Part shown: positions 41,101 to 45,891 of the stretch, piece after piece
How positions within the stretch are numbered: the first letter of the stretch is position 1
Layout of the letters: every line of letters begins with the position of its first letter
NCBI GenBank assembly: GCA_916610825.1
Contig: OU744452.1
Span: 3,941,543-4,005,542 of the forward strand
Source of the DNA: Haliclystus octoradiatus
Taxonomy: Eukaryota > Cnidaria > Staurozoa > Stauromedusae > Haliclystidae
Reading direction: 5' to 3'
DNA length: 64,000 nt
Made by a program: the position numbers and the translations under genes
Notes under the pieces: generated by a model
Seen by the model: only the letters and a program-made list of their open reading frames with translations
Database searches by the model: none
What the model was told of the DNA's origin: nothing

Positions 41101-42630
41101 TTGAATTCAGGGTACCTTTGCCATATCTTCCTATCACGTCTGGAAATTCTTCTCTGCCAAGACCTGTTTTGGCGTTCTGATCTCCTCCTACGATGCAGAT
41201 ATCTCTGTTATTTATTTTCTGGATTACATTTTCTAATTGTTCGTAATATTCCTCTTTTATTTCGGGTTGTTTTTCACTTACATCTAAAGTTGGTGCATAT
41301 GACGAGATAAATATTATATTTCTATTATTAGTTTTATTATTTCTATTTACAGTGTTAAGTTTTATAGTTGCTGTACATATACGATTAGAAATTGTCTTAA
41401 ATTCTACATTTATTCCTTTTTCTATAACAATCCCCACTCCATGGTAGTTATTTTCTCGATTTCCGGTATGAAATACTTCGTACGTTGTCTTTTTATCACT
41501 TGTTTGAATATCAAAAATACCTTCTTCTTTTAATTTTGTTTCTTGTATAGCTAATATAGACAGTTTGTAATTACACATATCATTTGCTAATTGTTGTTTT
41601 TTTAATGTAGTGTTCAAGCCTCTTACATTTAAAGTTCCTACATTGAAAGCTTGTTGTATATAATTAGTTGTTTTATCAGACATGTTTGACGGATGTTGAT
41701 CATGACTTTTTGGTAACGCTTCTCTAAGATAGAGTTTGTGAGGAGTCACCCGTCACAGCCGGCTTTTCAGAACCTGTAATATTATATTTGGCAAAATGTT
41801 GAGTTTATTTACTTACCAGGAACAATGACATATATTCTTACCTTGTACTGGTTTTCTGTGATTCAGGCTATCTATTATACCCCCTGACAGCCTAATGTTT
41901 TGAAATGAGGTTGAAACTTGAAAGTGAGAATCAAGTTACGCTTGAATTATGCCGTGGGAGAAAGAAAGTTTTGCCGTGGAAGAAAGTAAGTTTTGCCGTG
42001 AGAAAGTAAGTTTGTTGAGAGAAAGTAAGTTTTGCCGTGACAAAGTAAGTTTTGCCGTGAGTAAGTAAGTTTTGCCCCGAAAAAGTAAGTTTTGCCATGA
42101 ATAAGTATGTTTTGTCGTGGAAAAAGAAAGTCTTGCCGTGAGAATGTAAGTTTTGCCGTGAGAAAGAAAGTTGCCGTGGAGAAAGAAGTTTTGCCGTGAG
42201 CCATGTGGGCCACCGTACCCTGGTCTAGACAAGAAGACCATTCCTATATTTTGGGCTTGGTTGGTAAGTCTGCAAGAGTTTGCAGTTTGGTATTTCACCT
42301 TCAACTTTCGTAATTTGACTTGTATGAAACTTAACTGGCAAAATCAGTTCAAGGCGAAAAACTAAACGACTGACCAACAGAAAAACTAAAATTTAACAAA
42401 TGCAACAAATATGATGAAAGTGTCATAAGCTTGTGTATGGATAGGGACAGGTTTCATGCATTTCTAGTCAGCATCATTTATCTGGGCCTCCTCTCAGAAG
42501 CTGCCGTTCGTTTAGGCACGCCCCCAAATTGATTGGAAAGTGCACAATATTAATGAATTTGATATACAGTACATCATTTTAAATACTGCTTACCTATTAG
42601 AGCCAGAGAAAGTAGATTTTCGCCCACCAT
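5053..42630 (-). CDS. DENND10: DENND10 (FAM45) homologue, gene span of eight linked coding exons
   Basis: Eight exons on the minus strand join without breaking phase: 42594-42630, 19776-19966, 10605-10637, 8386-8581, 7893-8004, 6593-6762, 5850-5888 and 5053-5147. They give 291 codons. The start ATG at 42630 has a good context (G at -3, G at +4). The product follows the DENND10 order: LLSLALIEKD, LLWTWTYP, RWFYVVS, SVIVGAKNFNPEHYEAL, SGSPVDML, FGRETVLLYTAVLLKRRIAI, SLPSMVWHRQNWDI, YIAGFSDAAIEGRYDIYD, VIKLHKDIAV. DENND10 is a single DENN-module protein linked to endosomal Rab regulation (family knowledge). The vertebrate protein is about 357 residues, so a C-terminal part of about 55-65 codons is missing here and may lie left of the window. 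The introns carry many transposons, but the exons show no stop or frameshift. Confidence 0.9.
5850..5888 (-). CDS. DENND10: DENND10 exon 7 (39 nt)
   Basis: A short exon encodes VPDKEISLNPQTK in phase with both neighbours, between a TACAG acceptor and a GTTAGT donor. It corresponds to the SEITIAP-like stretch of vertebrate DENND10. Confidence 0.8.
6593..6762 (-). CDS. DENND10: DENND10 exon 6
   Basis: The 170-nt exon encodes 56 codons including SLPSMVWHRQNWDICYPFID, TYIAGFSDAAIEGRYDIYD and ILVN. The acceptor is CTTTCCAG and the donor GTAAGT. The VWHRQ-W and YIAGF-D motifs are the strongest matches to DENND10. Confidence 0.94.
6964..7100. mobile_element. TTCATGAA-rich palindromic MITE, copy 1
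   Basis: The roughly 137-bp element is framed by CCCTGCGAAAAACAGTTC on the left and GAACTGTTTTCGCTTGGG on the right. GTTCATGAAC-type palindromes sit inside inverted arms (GAACGTTAAA versus TTTAACGTTC). Related copies lie at 47413-47562 and 56081-56330. It is in intron 5 of the DENND10 homologue and is non-coding. Confidence 0.7.
7571..7885 (+). mobile_element. tRNA-derived SINE, copy 2 (5'-truncated)
   Basis: This is a diverged plus-strand copy of the SINE family. It begins within the tRNA-like head (AACCCCCTAAGG matches the end of the head in the other copies). It continues through the body, including GATCTGCAGTGTC, TGCTGAGATCA and TCTAGAAATAG. The A box is missing. The copy ends about 8 bp from the splice donor of DENND10 exon 5. 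Confidence 0.7.
7893..8004 (-). CDS. DENND10: DENND10 exon 5
   Basis: The 112-nt exon encodes LINIFGRETVLLYTAVLLKR, then RIAIYSPDHSMMLAIC. This is the core DENN strand-helix with the conserved LKRRI-IY element. The acceptor is TTAATTCACAG and the donor GTTAGT. A SINE ends about 8 bp beyond the donor. Confidence 0.92.
8386..8581 (-). CDS. DENND10: DENND10 exon 4
   Basis: The 196-nt exon encodes NFNPEHYEALAMALIDSY, SGSPVDMLKCYLSAYTKG and a less conserved stretch ending TNLK. The acceptor is CTTGTTTGTAG and the donor GTAGGT. The SPV-M-Y motif followed by a TKG turn is characteristic of DENND10. Confidence 0.92.
8600..9742. other. DENND10 intron 3, no recognised element
   Basis: AT-rich intron sequence. 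I see no open reading frame of note, no RNA gene and no repeat shared with the rest of the window. Confidence 0.5.
9743..10090 (-). mobile_element. tRNA-derived SINE, copy 3
   Basis: This is a full-length minus-strand copy. The tRNA-like head at 10009-10090 carries an A box (TTAGCTCAGATGG) and a B box (GGTTCAAATCC). The body matches copy 1 along its whole length, ending at GGGCGACACCGTC near 9743. It lies in intron 3 of the DENND10 homologue. Confidence 0.88.
10605..10637 (-). CDS. DENND10: DENND10 exon 3 (33-nt microexon)
   Basis: A microexon of 11 codons (VDAVSVIVGAK) lies between TTATTCTTTTCAG and GTAAGA. It bridges the strand that follows exon 2 and the NFNPEHY motif of exon 4. Phase is 0 at both ends. 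Confidence 0.85.
10640..11418. other. DENND10 intron 2, no recognised element
   Basis: AT-rich sequence with TG/TTG-rich tracts near 10860-11400. No gene, RNA or repeat is supported here. Confidence 0.4.
11419..11712 (+). pseudogene. LTR-retrotransposon gag relic
   Basis: From an ATG, with one internal stop after five codons, the reading frame gives YSGDGDDAEWWERF, AASLPLLLHGPVYNKL and LSKYAAYDML. It matches the order and spacing of the gag at 14394 (GWWKRF, LLPLLLRDSAFLIYDKM, MSKFAAWEQL). It is therefore a fragment of a related element. The rest of that element is not recognisable next to it, because LINE sequence follows. Confidence 0.7.
11820..13140 (+). pseudogene. LINE relic (L2/CR1-like reverse transcriptase)
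   Basis: Successive frames give a pre-RT stretch (MWKAIKDVLP) and the palm/fingers region (CFLKINKAVGTDNL, YRLISILSTISKIIERIV, FSFRKGRST). A thumb-side GAVFLDLKKAFNTVDH follows, and a decayed active site FVDD near 12690. At least three frameshifts and several stops break the frame. There is no endonuclease domain, so the copy is 5'-truncated and dead. It lies in intron 2 of the DENND10 homologue. Confidence 0.8.
13375..13430 (+). repeat. Short dispersed repeat, copy 1 of 3
   Basis: The segment, centred on AAATCTGATATCTTCAGAAT, recurs at 14098-14155 and 25825-25880. All three are open in a frame giving EYEFKSDIFRITN-like residues and end at AAT followed by GT. It may be a retrocopied or duplicated exon or part of an unrecognised mobile element. 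Confidence 0.5.
14098..14155 (+). repeat. Short dispersed repeat, copy 2 of 3
   Basis: This copy is preceded by a GGTTGACAG acceptor-like site and followed by GTAAGT. The translation is AEYEFKSKIVRITN. It lies just left of the LTR retrotransposon at 14196. Confidence 0.5.
14196..14381 (+). repeat. 5' LTR
   Basis: This 186-bp LTR runs TGTAA...TTACA. It is nearly the same as the 3' LTR at 17875-18065, which has a few substitutions and about 4-5 extra bases after TTAGCGTT. Confidence 0.9.
14394..15150 (+). pseudogene. gag (nucleocapsid end interrupted)
   Basis: A 196-codon open stretch starts at ATG 14394, 12 bp after the LTR. It encodes a capsid-like part (GWWKRFESEAL, AWEQLKTHRLERGENVDAFY) and reaches CFFCGEV before a TGA at 14982. 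Read through that stop, the sequence continues with two CCHC-like knuckles (the second is CSTCEQVGHFTYGC). The TGA is therefore an acquired stop inside the first zinc knuckle. Confidence 0.8.
15074..15430 (+). pseudogene. Aspartic protease domain
   Basis: The frame contains the retropepsin active site LIDTGCSTTIIS followed by a flap-like and C-terminal portion. This cleaves the polyprotein in intact elements. A stop at 15428 separates it from the reverse transcriptase, so it is not part of an intact pol here. Confidence 0.75.
15618..16608 (+). pseudogene. Reverse transcriptase domain
   Basis: The frame shows GLIPMSAVEQPAKKNVRPMF, DFREMN, AYLQLHIDSSLWPFQTVMF, LTRVGFCLSSAPLIM and the catalytic box DSYIDDICV near 16140. 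Stops occur near 15756, 15957 and 16035, so no full enzyme is made. The block order and the GLIP-MAV-Q motif resemble Ty3/Gypsy-like elements of invertebrates rather than Copia. Confidence 0.8.
16609..16965 (+). pseudogene. RNase H domain
   Basis: ALGVCIENDG, HINMAELDAIIKG and IELITD mark the first, second and third acidic positions of an RNase H fold. The frame overlaps the end of the RT block by a shift of one and ends at 16965. Confidence 0.6.
17060..17743 (+). pseudogene. Integrase core and C-terminal tail
   Basis: ERGPPNELLFDNYGTF carries the second catalytic aspartate, and GNGIIERNHRTIK carries the glutamate. A 163-codon open tail from 17252 ends in an unusual acidic stretch rich in D and N. 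A stop near 17165 breaks the core. The tail sits directly before the purine tract and 3' LTR. Confidence 0.8.
17875..18065 (+). repeat. 3' LTR
   Basis: The LTR runs TGTAA...TTACA, is followed by the target duplication TCAAG, and is preceded by the purine tract ATGGGGG. Confidence 0.9.
18071..19775. other. DENND10 intron 2, right part, no recognised element
   Basis: AT-rich sequence between the LTR retrotransposon and exon 2. No supported gene, RNA or repeat was seen. Confidence 0.5.
19776..19966 (-). CDS. DENND10: DENND10 exon 2
   Basis: The 191-nt exon lies between a TGTTTTTTCCAG acceptor and a GTAAGT donor. It encodes EKDKKQQLLWTWTYP, a variable linker, and GGRWFYVVSKNVSSKIFDD. This is the N-terminal longin-like part of the DENN module. 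The phase is 1 in and 0 out. Confidence 0.9.
20690..21095 (+). pseudogene. Tyrosine recombinase relic (DIRS/Crypton-like)
   Basis: Frame-broken blocks read KPLVGHLEFN, RHNPHIDVVACVQEYIDRT and then, from 20929, TRAASTSAAFDAGISMNDII, NNVGWSSASTFAKFY. The TRAAS arginine, the GW position and the final KFY tyrosine match the catalytic C-terminal half of tyrosine recombinases as found in DIRS retroelements and Cryptons. A frameshift separates the histidine-side block from TRAAS. No reverse transcriptase was seen nearby, so the class is open. Confidence 0.75.
21259..21523. mobile_element. Foldback element with 84-bp inverted arms
   Basis: Arms at 21259-21342 and 21440-21523 are inverted copies with roughly ten mismatches. 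Both carry AACGAGACT and CGAGTGATTG. The central 97 bp contain the GC-rich ACGCATGCGCGC. It is non-coding. Integrase-like sequence begins immediately to the right, so the element may have inserted into a retrotransposon. Confidence 0.75.
21527..21800 (+). pseudogene. Retroelement integrase relic
   Basis: FGIPKCFVTDNAKGFISDEI carries the second catalytic aspartate, and after a frameshift EYHPRSNGLEERAVQAVKR carries the glutamate. These are typical of Ty3/Gypsy integrase cores. There are no LTRs and no other domains. It differs clearly from the integrases at 17060 and in the element at 49652. Confidence 0.7.
22048..23010. mobile_element. 963-bp TTAA-flanked non-autonomous DNA transposon, copy 1
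   Basis: The element begins AGGGTCAAAACAGACCGG and ends CCGGTCTGGTTTGACCCT, giving inverted ends of about 18 bp. TTAA sits directly outside both ends (22044-22047 and 23011-23014). The same arrangement is found at 44929-45891, with exactly the same length and only about ten differences. No transposase is encoded. TTAA duplication suggests a piggyBac-type mechanism, although the ends do not start with the usual CCY. Confidence 0.85.
23226..23298 (-). other. tRNA-like pseudogene or SINE head
   Basis: On the minus strand a Ser/Leu-type A box region (GTGGCCGATTGGTTAATGC) is followed by an anticodon-like hairpin (CTGGT...ATCAG) and a B box (AGTTCAAATCC). The T stem does not pair, so it is not a functional tRNA. 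It does not match the SINE family at 4618. Confidence 0.4.
23300..24555. other. Intron 1 sequence, nothing recognised
   Basis: Strongly AT-rich. Small open frames near 24000-24480 have no recognisable motif and no splice context. Confidence 0.4.
24556..24950 (+). pseudogene. Retrotransposon pol 3' tail relic
   Basis: The frame reads DRQTNSRSLVSDFAPGDIVM, YKPAPGRPTTSAEYVISKGN, and after one stop SRSVSPN and LRCSSRIIKQTDRFGY. A 'GD-V' strand followed by an S-R-K-rich tail is typical of the end of retrotransposon integrases. The rest of the element is not present on the left. Confidence 0.5.
24951..26184. other. Intron 1 sequence with short repeats
   Basis: GACTTTGAAATGTGAC occurs twice (24986-25001 and 25008-25023), possibly the start of a decayed LTR next to the pol tail. 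An (AAATA)n-like tract lies at 25425-25470. An open frame at 25597-25872 has no recognisable motif, and its 3' end is the dispersed repeat at 25825. Confidence 0.4.
25825..25880 (+). repeat. Short dispersed repeat, copy 3 of 3
   Basis: The same segment as at 13375 and 14098 (AAATCTGATATCTTCAGAAT core), here read EEFEFKSDIFRIAN and followed by GTGAGA. This copy lies in intron 1, whereas the other two lie in intron 2 of the same gene. Confidence 0.5.
26185..27020 (+). pseudogene. Unassigned mobile-element ORF relic (gag-like)
   Basis: A 78-codon open frame with basic and helical character is followed by a second frame. The second continues through HLIEQNAGAPTLLDHAIQII, then KPGFNSNAPFSLLAYRKPAY, and ends near a basic RQIKGRFRRG segment at about 26970. 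The combination of a helical body and a Q/P/R-rich tail resembles the first ORF of DIRS-type elements. Its nearness to the tyrosine recombinase relic at 20690 is suggestive only. Confidence 0.35.
27590..28932 (+). pseudogene. 5'-truncated LINE (L2/CR1-like)
   Basis: RT blocks read VYIDFSKAFDTVSH, then in other frames GVPQGSVLGPLL and LFADDSKFY near 27915. A C-terminal part follows (VRDLGIALTPDLKPSSHCS, LIRAYNAYVRPL, NPWLNKDINLVESVQR). A short insertion of CAGGAACCAGCAGGAA-type sequence at about 28300 splits the last block. The 3' end is AAATAAATCAATCAAT, like the tail of the LINE at 30737. Several frameshifts make it inactive. Confidence 0.8.
29065..30270 (+). pseudogene. THAP-domain / Harbinger (ISL2EU-like) transposase remnant
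   Basis: An exon at 29065-29248 (acceptor TCCTCTAG, donor GTGAAT) encodes the back half of a THAP zinc finger: VCSEQF, MKKLKHGVCPSKFLW. The next exon from 29487 continues in phase into a coiled coil and ERFGLARLSNSPGLMRF, then stops at 29665. At 30130-30240 the helix-turn-helix of DDE_Tnp_4 proteins follows (LNQDIADRFNAHHSTVSRN). The catalytic DDE part was not recognised. About 285 bp bounded by two copies of ATATTAGCTATGATTTA separate the halves. Confidence 0.65.
30415..30720 (-). repeat. 20-bp minisatellite plus conserved flank, copy 1
   Basis: About ten units of ACGGCAAAACTTTCTTTCTC and close variants occupy 30419-30620. They are followed by about 100 bp (GTGACTTGATTTTCACTGTC, then TTGGTTGTCAGGGGGTATAT) that recurs at 34185-34275 and, inverted, at 41873-41945. 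The repeat and its flank therefore travel together as one dispersed family. Confidence 0.8.
30737..34014 (-). mobile_element. L2/CR1-like LINE with few disabling changes
   Basis: Reading leftwards, a basic leader is encoded at 33820-34014 (RKRRARGRRSG). An APE-type endonuclease follows (SHWNINGIRN, GGGLVCYEL, FCYRPPSFNG, IIGDLNFNLLDP), then a linker (SPPWLTSRLLK). The last 410 codons (31002-32234) are uninterrupted, with SKAFDTVDH, GVPQGSILGPLLFNIF and the catalytic RQYADDTTVY. The tail is a (TTGA)n microsatellite at 30737-30765. Several frame changes upstream of 32240 and a possible 5' truncation prevent function. Confidence 0.9.
31002..32234 (-). CDS. LINE reverse transcriptase, open C-terminal segment
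   Basis: An uninterrupted 410-codon stretch holds RT blocks 3-7 and the C-terminal helical region. The YADD box is intact. Upstream RT blocks (YRPITVVVAISKVLERLL at 32241-32432) lie in another frame. A frameshift between 32232 and 32245 is the main lesion at that junction. Confidence 0.8.
   Translation of the reverse strand: MLEHRLWSSSLSGYLKGHSCTSALVKVTEDIRTSLDNKEHASIVAVDLSKAFDTVDHMLLLAKLNAYGFSGDSIALFQSYLCNRRQCVKVNGYLSEWQNVTSGVPQGSILGPLLFNIFTNDINLFIRHCQVRQYADDTTVYHSNRNSNMLESELNADLDTLFTWFTDNRLLVNVNKTQCILLGSSTPTITINNVAIPLSNHVKLLGVRLDCKLSYAIHIDEMIRKVCQKSSCLARLRHALDNGTKITLFNAFIMPHFSYANSLLCSISKSEQERIDRGLCRSIRFAFGLPFNTPSARCFEILGLKQPTLRQNSLRAAIEMCWQCKQGKAPTYISELFKTISHGKTRASKRGDIRVPSYKTNFGKKSIKFTASRMYNTLCIKDGIQNIKTTNALRSQLSDINLPSYHNLLE
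34130..34277 (-). repeat. 20-bp minisatellite plus conserved flank, copy 2 (short)
   Basis: Only about two repeat units (ACAGCAAAACTTTCTTTCTC type) remain, with the full flank of about 100 bp. It is in the same orientation as copy 1, with the LINE lying between them. Confidence 0.75.
34499..34939. mobile_element. MITE-like element with 70-bp inverted ends
   Basis: Arms at 34499-34568 and 34872-34939 are inverted copies. The outer ends are TCGCCAGAAAAGTT and AACTTTTCTGGCG; the inner ends carry CTGTGTTCCATTATTATG. The centre is non-coding. It lies just outside the large inverted repeat that starts at 34998. Confidence 0.75.
35735..36390. repeat. Tandem repeat of about 190 bp, a little over 3 copies
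   Basis: Successive diverged units carry GCCGATGACTACATATCA, TGTATCGA-GTAAAT, AAATATCAAGTTTA, AGTTGACAAAGGGGGCATTT and GCTGGGTTTACACTTTCTCC. The last two units are the closest pair. The array lies inside the giant inverted-repeat element. Confidence 0.7.
37174..37354. mobile_element. MITE with TACAGT...ACTGTA inverted ends (copy 2)
   Basis: This 181-bp copy runs from TACAGTCAAACCTGTTATAG to AAGGTTTCACTGTA and is inverted relative to the copy at 610-793. It is nested in the centre of the giant inverted-repeat element, so it is younger than that structure or arrived with it. Confidence 0.75.
38625..41749 (-). mobile_element. RTE-like LINE, almost intact
   Basis: A 943-codon frame (41749 to 38918) holds an APE endonuclease (FNVGTLNVRGLN, LAIQETK, IVGGDQNAKTG, YRNQIDYIM) and a full reverse transcriptase (GKSPGVDHLSAELLK, DMSKAFDTVQR, GVPQGDCLSPILF, QQYADDISY). 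A C-terminal region follows (LLRRILNVTWEDKI). A single one-base loss in GHLRRLP near 38925 moves the last roughly 90 codons to another frame, ending at 38658. The 3' end is a few bases plus a (CATA)n tail, typical of RTE elements. The endonuclease position usually SDH reads TYH, so cleavage may already be impaired. Confidence 0.9.
38918..41749 (-). CDS. RTE-like ORF2: endonuclease and reverse transcriptase
   Basis: The frame runs 943 codons without interruption from ATG at 41749. Endonuclease motifs fall at roughly residues 35-310 and reverse transcriptase at roughly 530-800. It stops right after SRRLSWYGH because of the one-base loss. The remaining C-terminal portion (LRRLPNDTPARKALFEAEKF and onward) is encoded at 38658-38935 in another frame. 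Confidence 0.88.
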   Translation of the reverse strand: MTPHKLYLREALPKSHDQHPSNMSDKTTNYIQQAFNVGTLNVRGLNTTLKKQQLANDMCNYKLSILAIQETKLKEEGIFDIQTSDKKTTYEVFHTGNRENNYHGVGIVIEKGINVEFKTISNRICTATIKLNTVNRNNKTNNRNIIFISSYAPTLDVSEKQPEIKEEYYEQLENVIQKINNRDICIVGGDQNAKTGLGREEFPDVIGRYGKGTLNSNGRSLSEMLLRNEMVLCNTIFPHKMAHRTTWEAPIRVQDHNDKNGTLRKNPYRNQIDYIMMKEKHRTFIEDSRSYSGIETYTYHRLVKAKLNIKWYKVKFIKPKEKLDIQALKDPGNKKKYQQKVVENLNSRPTNPLALQDQWSDIVESCNAAAKEVVGNKTKGKKSTNKNIKILSDKQKHIRDKINTTDDKSEKLCLQKERNIIMKEIQNKLKEEDLAEIMEMVEKIEKSKPDSRRMFQAVKQLQQRNNKKSKLLVNGKYGISTDKEEQSKIITEYFQGVFNKVSEKEIEFIQPTKMSTPFNAFEIKSAVKSLKNGKSPGVDHLSAELLKHGPGILCQRISDIFNSIASTGNFPKEIREGFLVPLPKPGKKPGPASHLRPVILLSVLRKILAICMLTRCVHRFNEKIPKSQAAYQQGRSTTEQVFSFKVLAEKAIISENYQINLLLLDMSKAFDTVQRDKMIDILKEILENDEIHIMKILIEDVILKVKINDKIGKDINSNVGVPQGDCLSPILFVIYLAHVLKNTQSIVNPSHIHDHSYTQDINNRLIIDQQYADDISYITNNQQDTERLKRETPGALQTYNLQVNNAKTEEYTIKRGTVSEEWKTCKYLGSLLDTNKDINRRKILAINAYKQLKYIFENKNVNIKTKIRIFKTHVESIFFYNCELWTINNNHNNQIDIFQRKLLRRILNVTWEDKIENEKLYTMTYQKPWSIEVKSRRLSWYGH
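41873..42200 (+). repeat. 20-bp minisatellite plus conserved flank, copy 3 (inverted)
   Basis: The flank (TATACCCCCTGACAGCC, then GAATCAAGTTACGCTTGAAT) is followed by about twelve units of TTTTGCCGTGAGAAAGTAAG and variants up to 42200. The orientation is opposite to copies 1 and 2. It lies between the RTE-like LINE and the first coding exon of the DENND10 homologue. Confidence 0.8.
42594..42630 (-). CDS. DENND10: DENND10 exon 1 (start codon)
   Basis: The 37-nt coding part encodes MVGENLLSLALI plus the first base of a glutamate codon, then a GTAAGC donor. It aligns with the start of the DENN module just before the EKD motif encoded by exon 2. An upstream in-frame extension exists, but this ATG has the best context and gives the expected N-terminal length. 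Confidence 0.8.
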
Positions 42631-42639
42631 TTCAATGAT

Positions 42640-44924
42640 ATCATCGGAAGTAACTTGTACACTGAGGTCTTACCTTAGTTTTTCAGGCCTTTCACAAATC
42701 ACAATTGGATGGGTCCCAGTTCTTCTAGCCTGCGCGCAGACCTTGAAAATTGTTGTTATACATATCTGTGTAAGCGCTAGCATAACCTTGGAAAGCTGAT
42801 TCAGGACATTTTTCAGTAATTTTCAAACACAATGTACCATATAATATTGTATATAAACATTAACATTAAGACAAGCTTACAGCTTAGGAGTGTCACTGAT
42901 TAAATAAATAAAAATATAACTATTTTTGAAATATCTATATTTGATTAGACTTAATTATTCCGTTATTATTATTAAATTTCTTCATTATTAATTATTGCGT
43001 TGCTGAAATGCTGAATATTATTTTCAGTATAGCAGATACCTCGGATATACAGATATACTCGGCGGCCTCGTTTACGATATGGATTTCTCGTTTGTTGTTA
43101 GTGAACTCGTGGGTCTAAATTCCGATAACCCACTCACAAGAGTGATGTAATCCCTCATTATACAATTATTGATGAAAGCAAGATCCCTCTTCATATCGTA
43201 CAATGCATTCCTACACATTTTTACACTCCTATACCCTCCGCACAAAGCTAGAATCGATGAAATATTGAGCAAGTAAGGAGTAGGATTATTGATGATGGAA
43301 GAAGGGGCGGCGGATAACGTTTAAGCTCACGATTATTGATTCAATTGGAAACCTAATCGACCAATCTAAAGGGGTACGAAGATTATCAAAGCATAATTCT
43401 AATGCGACACTCATCACGACCGCAGCTACAAGCCGCATTTCTGACCGTTGATGAATTTTGCTCGACAAAATTGGCATTTTTTCCTAAAAAAAGGCGTGGC
43501 GTTCGCATATTTTGGAGCTTAATACAGTATTCCCTTGTTCCTAAGTTGCCCGAAATATGAGTCAAAAATGAGATTCGGTGTGTCACCCCCCTCCCTTCGG
43601 AATTTACGACCGTGGTGATACCATTCGCTTCTTGGTATATAACACTTCATTACAAATATCTATATGGCAACCGTATAGTTTGAATCCATTTTAAAAAGAA
43701 CCTCAGCGTTGATGCCATCGGTCGTTTGACGGTGACCATTTCAAGTGTATTATGTATGTGCATCTTGTACTATTACTCATATGCAACTTAAACTACAAAA
43801 CTGACTATGTTTATTAAATATAGGAAATTTACCTCGGCAATAACTTCAAGACGATGGAATCTGATTGCTTATTTAAAATTTGGTTCTCCCGAGGGGAAAC
43901 CGCCAGCCATATAAAAAATATACTGTGTTGGCGTGCCACCATTTATCAGTCCATTTTCTACTGATTAAAATTTTTATTCGGCAAGAAATTGTAGATTTAG
44001 GAACTTCTTGGGTCCCTGCAAAAATTTTCAATGTAAAGATTTCTGAAAATGTATTTTATTTGACGAACTTAATTTTTTCACGATAGTACATTTCTTGAAT
44101 TGCACAATAACAATTTTACGCATTTCCAATCGTGTACGAAATATTTAAAGTAATTTTTACATGGAGACTACAGACTTTTGGGCGGCAGGGTATAATATTT
44201 TTTTGAAAAATCAAATAGGCCATGGAACTTTTAAAGATTTTTTGAAAAGCTATCCCGCCCCCTTCCCCATCGCTAACTTGAGTTTTATAGTATGTATTTT
44301 GTACGATAAACAATATGTAGATCGAATACGAAGTGGCGTGATTCTGGTCTAGCATAGGACATTTATTAGGTTGCCAAGGAATAATTAAAAGGTTCCCGAA
44401 GAAAATATAATATTGAAAAAACTTTGAATAGAAATCTGTTACATAAATTATTAGAAAATCAACTTAAGAAAATGGATGTAGGTTATATATTTGAGCATAA
44501 TATGATATGATGTGAATTGTATCTGCACTTCAAAAACGATGTGATTTCTATTGTAGAAAATGTATAAACATTTTAATGAGTTGTTCTTCATTGATTTCCC
44601 AGATATTTCCCCATTAACTCGAAGTAAGTATCCATGTAATTTTAATTATTGATAACTTTTCTGTTAAATATATGGCCATTGGATGAGCGTCGTTCTGCAT
44701 CTAAATAAAACGTTTATTTGATTTATAATCCTTATAGTATCTTTCATGATAATTTTTTTATTTTATAAGAATGTAGATATAGTAATAAATTAAAAAAAAT
44801 TTATTATAGCGAGTGTAAACTCAGATACACATATGAATATGAAAGTTCTCAATCTTGGGTAAAACAGGGCATTATATAATAAGAGACAACGATGAGGCAA
44901 AACTCTTTTCCCGTTACACAGAGT
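42640..44924. other. Upstream region of the DENND10 homologue; promoter not defined
   Basis: The gene's 5' untranslated part and promoter should lie right of 42630, but I see no clear TATA or initiator signal. The sequence is AT-rich with mid-GC patches at 43280-43620. Small open frames at 43072-44355 have no recognisable motif. Confidence 0.3.
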
Positions 44925-44928
44925 TTAA

Positions 44929-45891
44929 AGGGTCAAAACAGACCGGGAAACCTTGCGCGCGCACACTTTGAATAGTGCACGTAAAATTCAAACACTCGTT
45001 TCCAAACATTGCTTTGCCTCGTCTAGAATGCGTTTGTCGTAAAATATTTTTGAACCATTCTTGAACAAGAGCTTATACTTACTAGCCTATACTTTATTTC
45101 TAATCTTCGATAATTTTAATAACACGAATGCCAAGTTCCTGAAGAACCAGAACATGGTGGTAAAAGGAAAGGAGCAGGTAGAAGGCCACCGATAACTCAA
45201 GAGCTTTCACTTATACATCAGGATATCTGGACATGGCGTCTTGGCGATAAACCATAATAAAGTTTTACCTAAATTTCGTGATTTGCAAAGACTGGTATAA
45301 GGAATGAATTTTGTCTAAAGGAACACCTGAGTGAAGATTTGATACTGTTTTCCTGTTTACAAACCTATCAATGCGAGATTCCTTCAAAGAACAAAAAACG
45401 AAGCTCCATTTTCACAACCTCAAATCAACAGCTTATTTATTTTGTATTTCTATTTTCAATCACACTTGATATTTATCGAACTTCGATCGAGATGAAATAA
45501 GCATCATATGTAGTTTCTGGACTCGTGGAATATATGAATTTCTACAGCAAATTAATTAAAATAGTATTTTATTATTGATCAGTTTTGTCATTCCTTCGTG
45601 CATTTCTTTCTGTGGTTTGAGTATGTTTTGAAAAAAATTCCCGTCTGTTTCGCATGGATTGATGTTAATGTTTCACGGCTGTACATAATTACCATAGTTT
45701 TCATTATCCTTATTCAATTCGCATTGTTTCGCTCCAGTTTTCATGTTGTTTTTCAGAAATATTCATACATGAATTAAAAGGTTGCTACGGCTCAAATGAA
45801 ATCATGAGGAATGCTATGACGTTGATAAGAAGGCTGCGAGACTCCATTTTGAAAATGTTGAATGCAAAGGCTGCCGGTCTGGTTTGACCCT
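44929..45891. mobile_element. 963-bp TTAA-flanked non-autonomous DNA transposon, copy 2
   Basis: Same length, ends and orientation as the copy at 22048-23010, with only about ten differences in 963 bp. TTAA flanks both sides (44925-44928 and 45892-45895). The sequence outside the TTAA is unrelated to that of copy 1, so this is an independent insertion rather than a segmental duplication. Confidence 0.88.
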
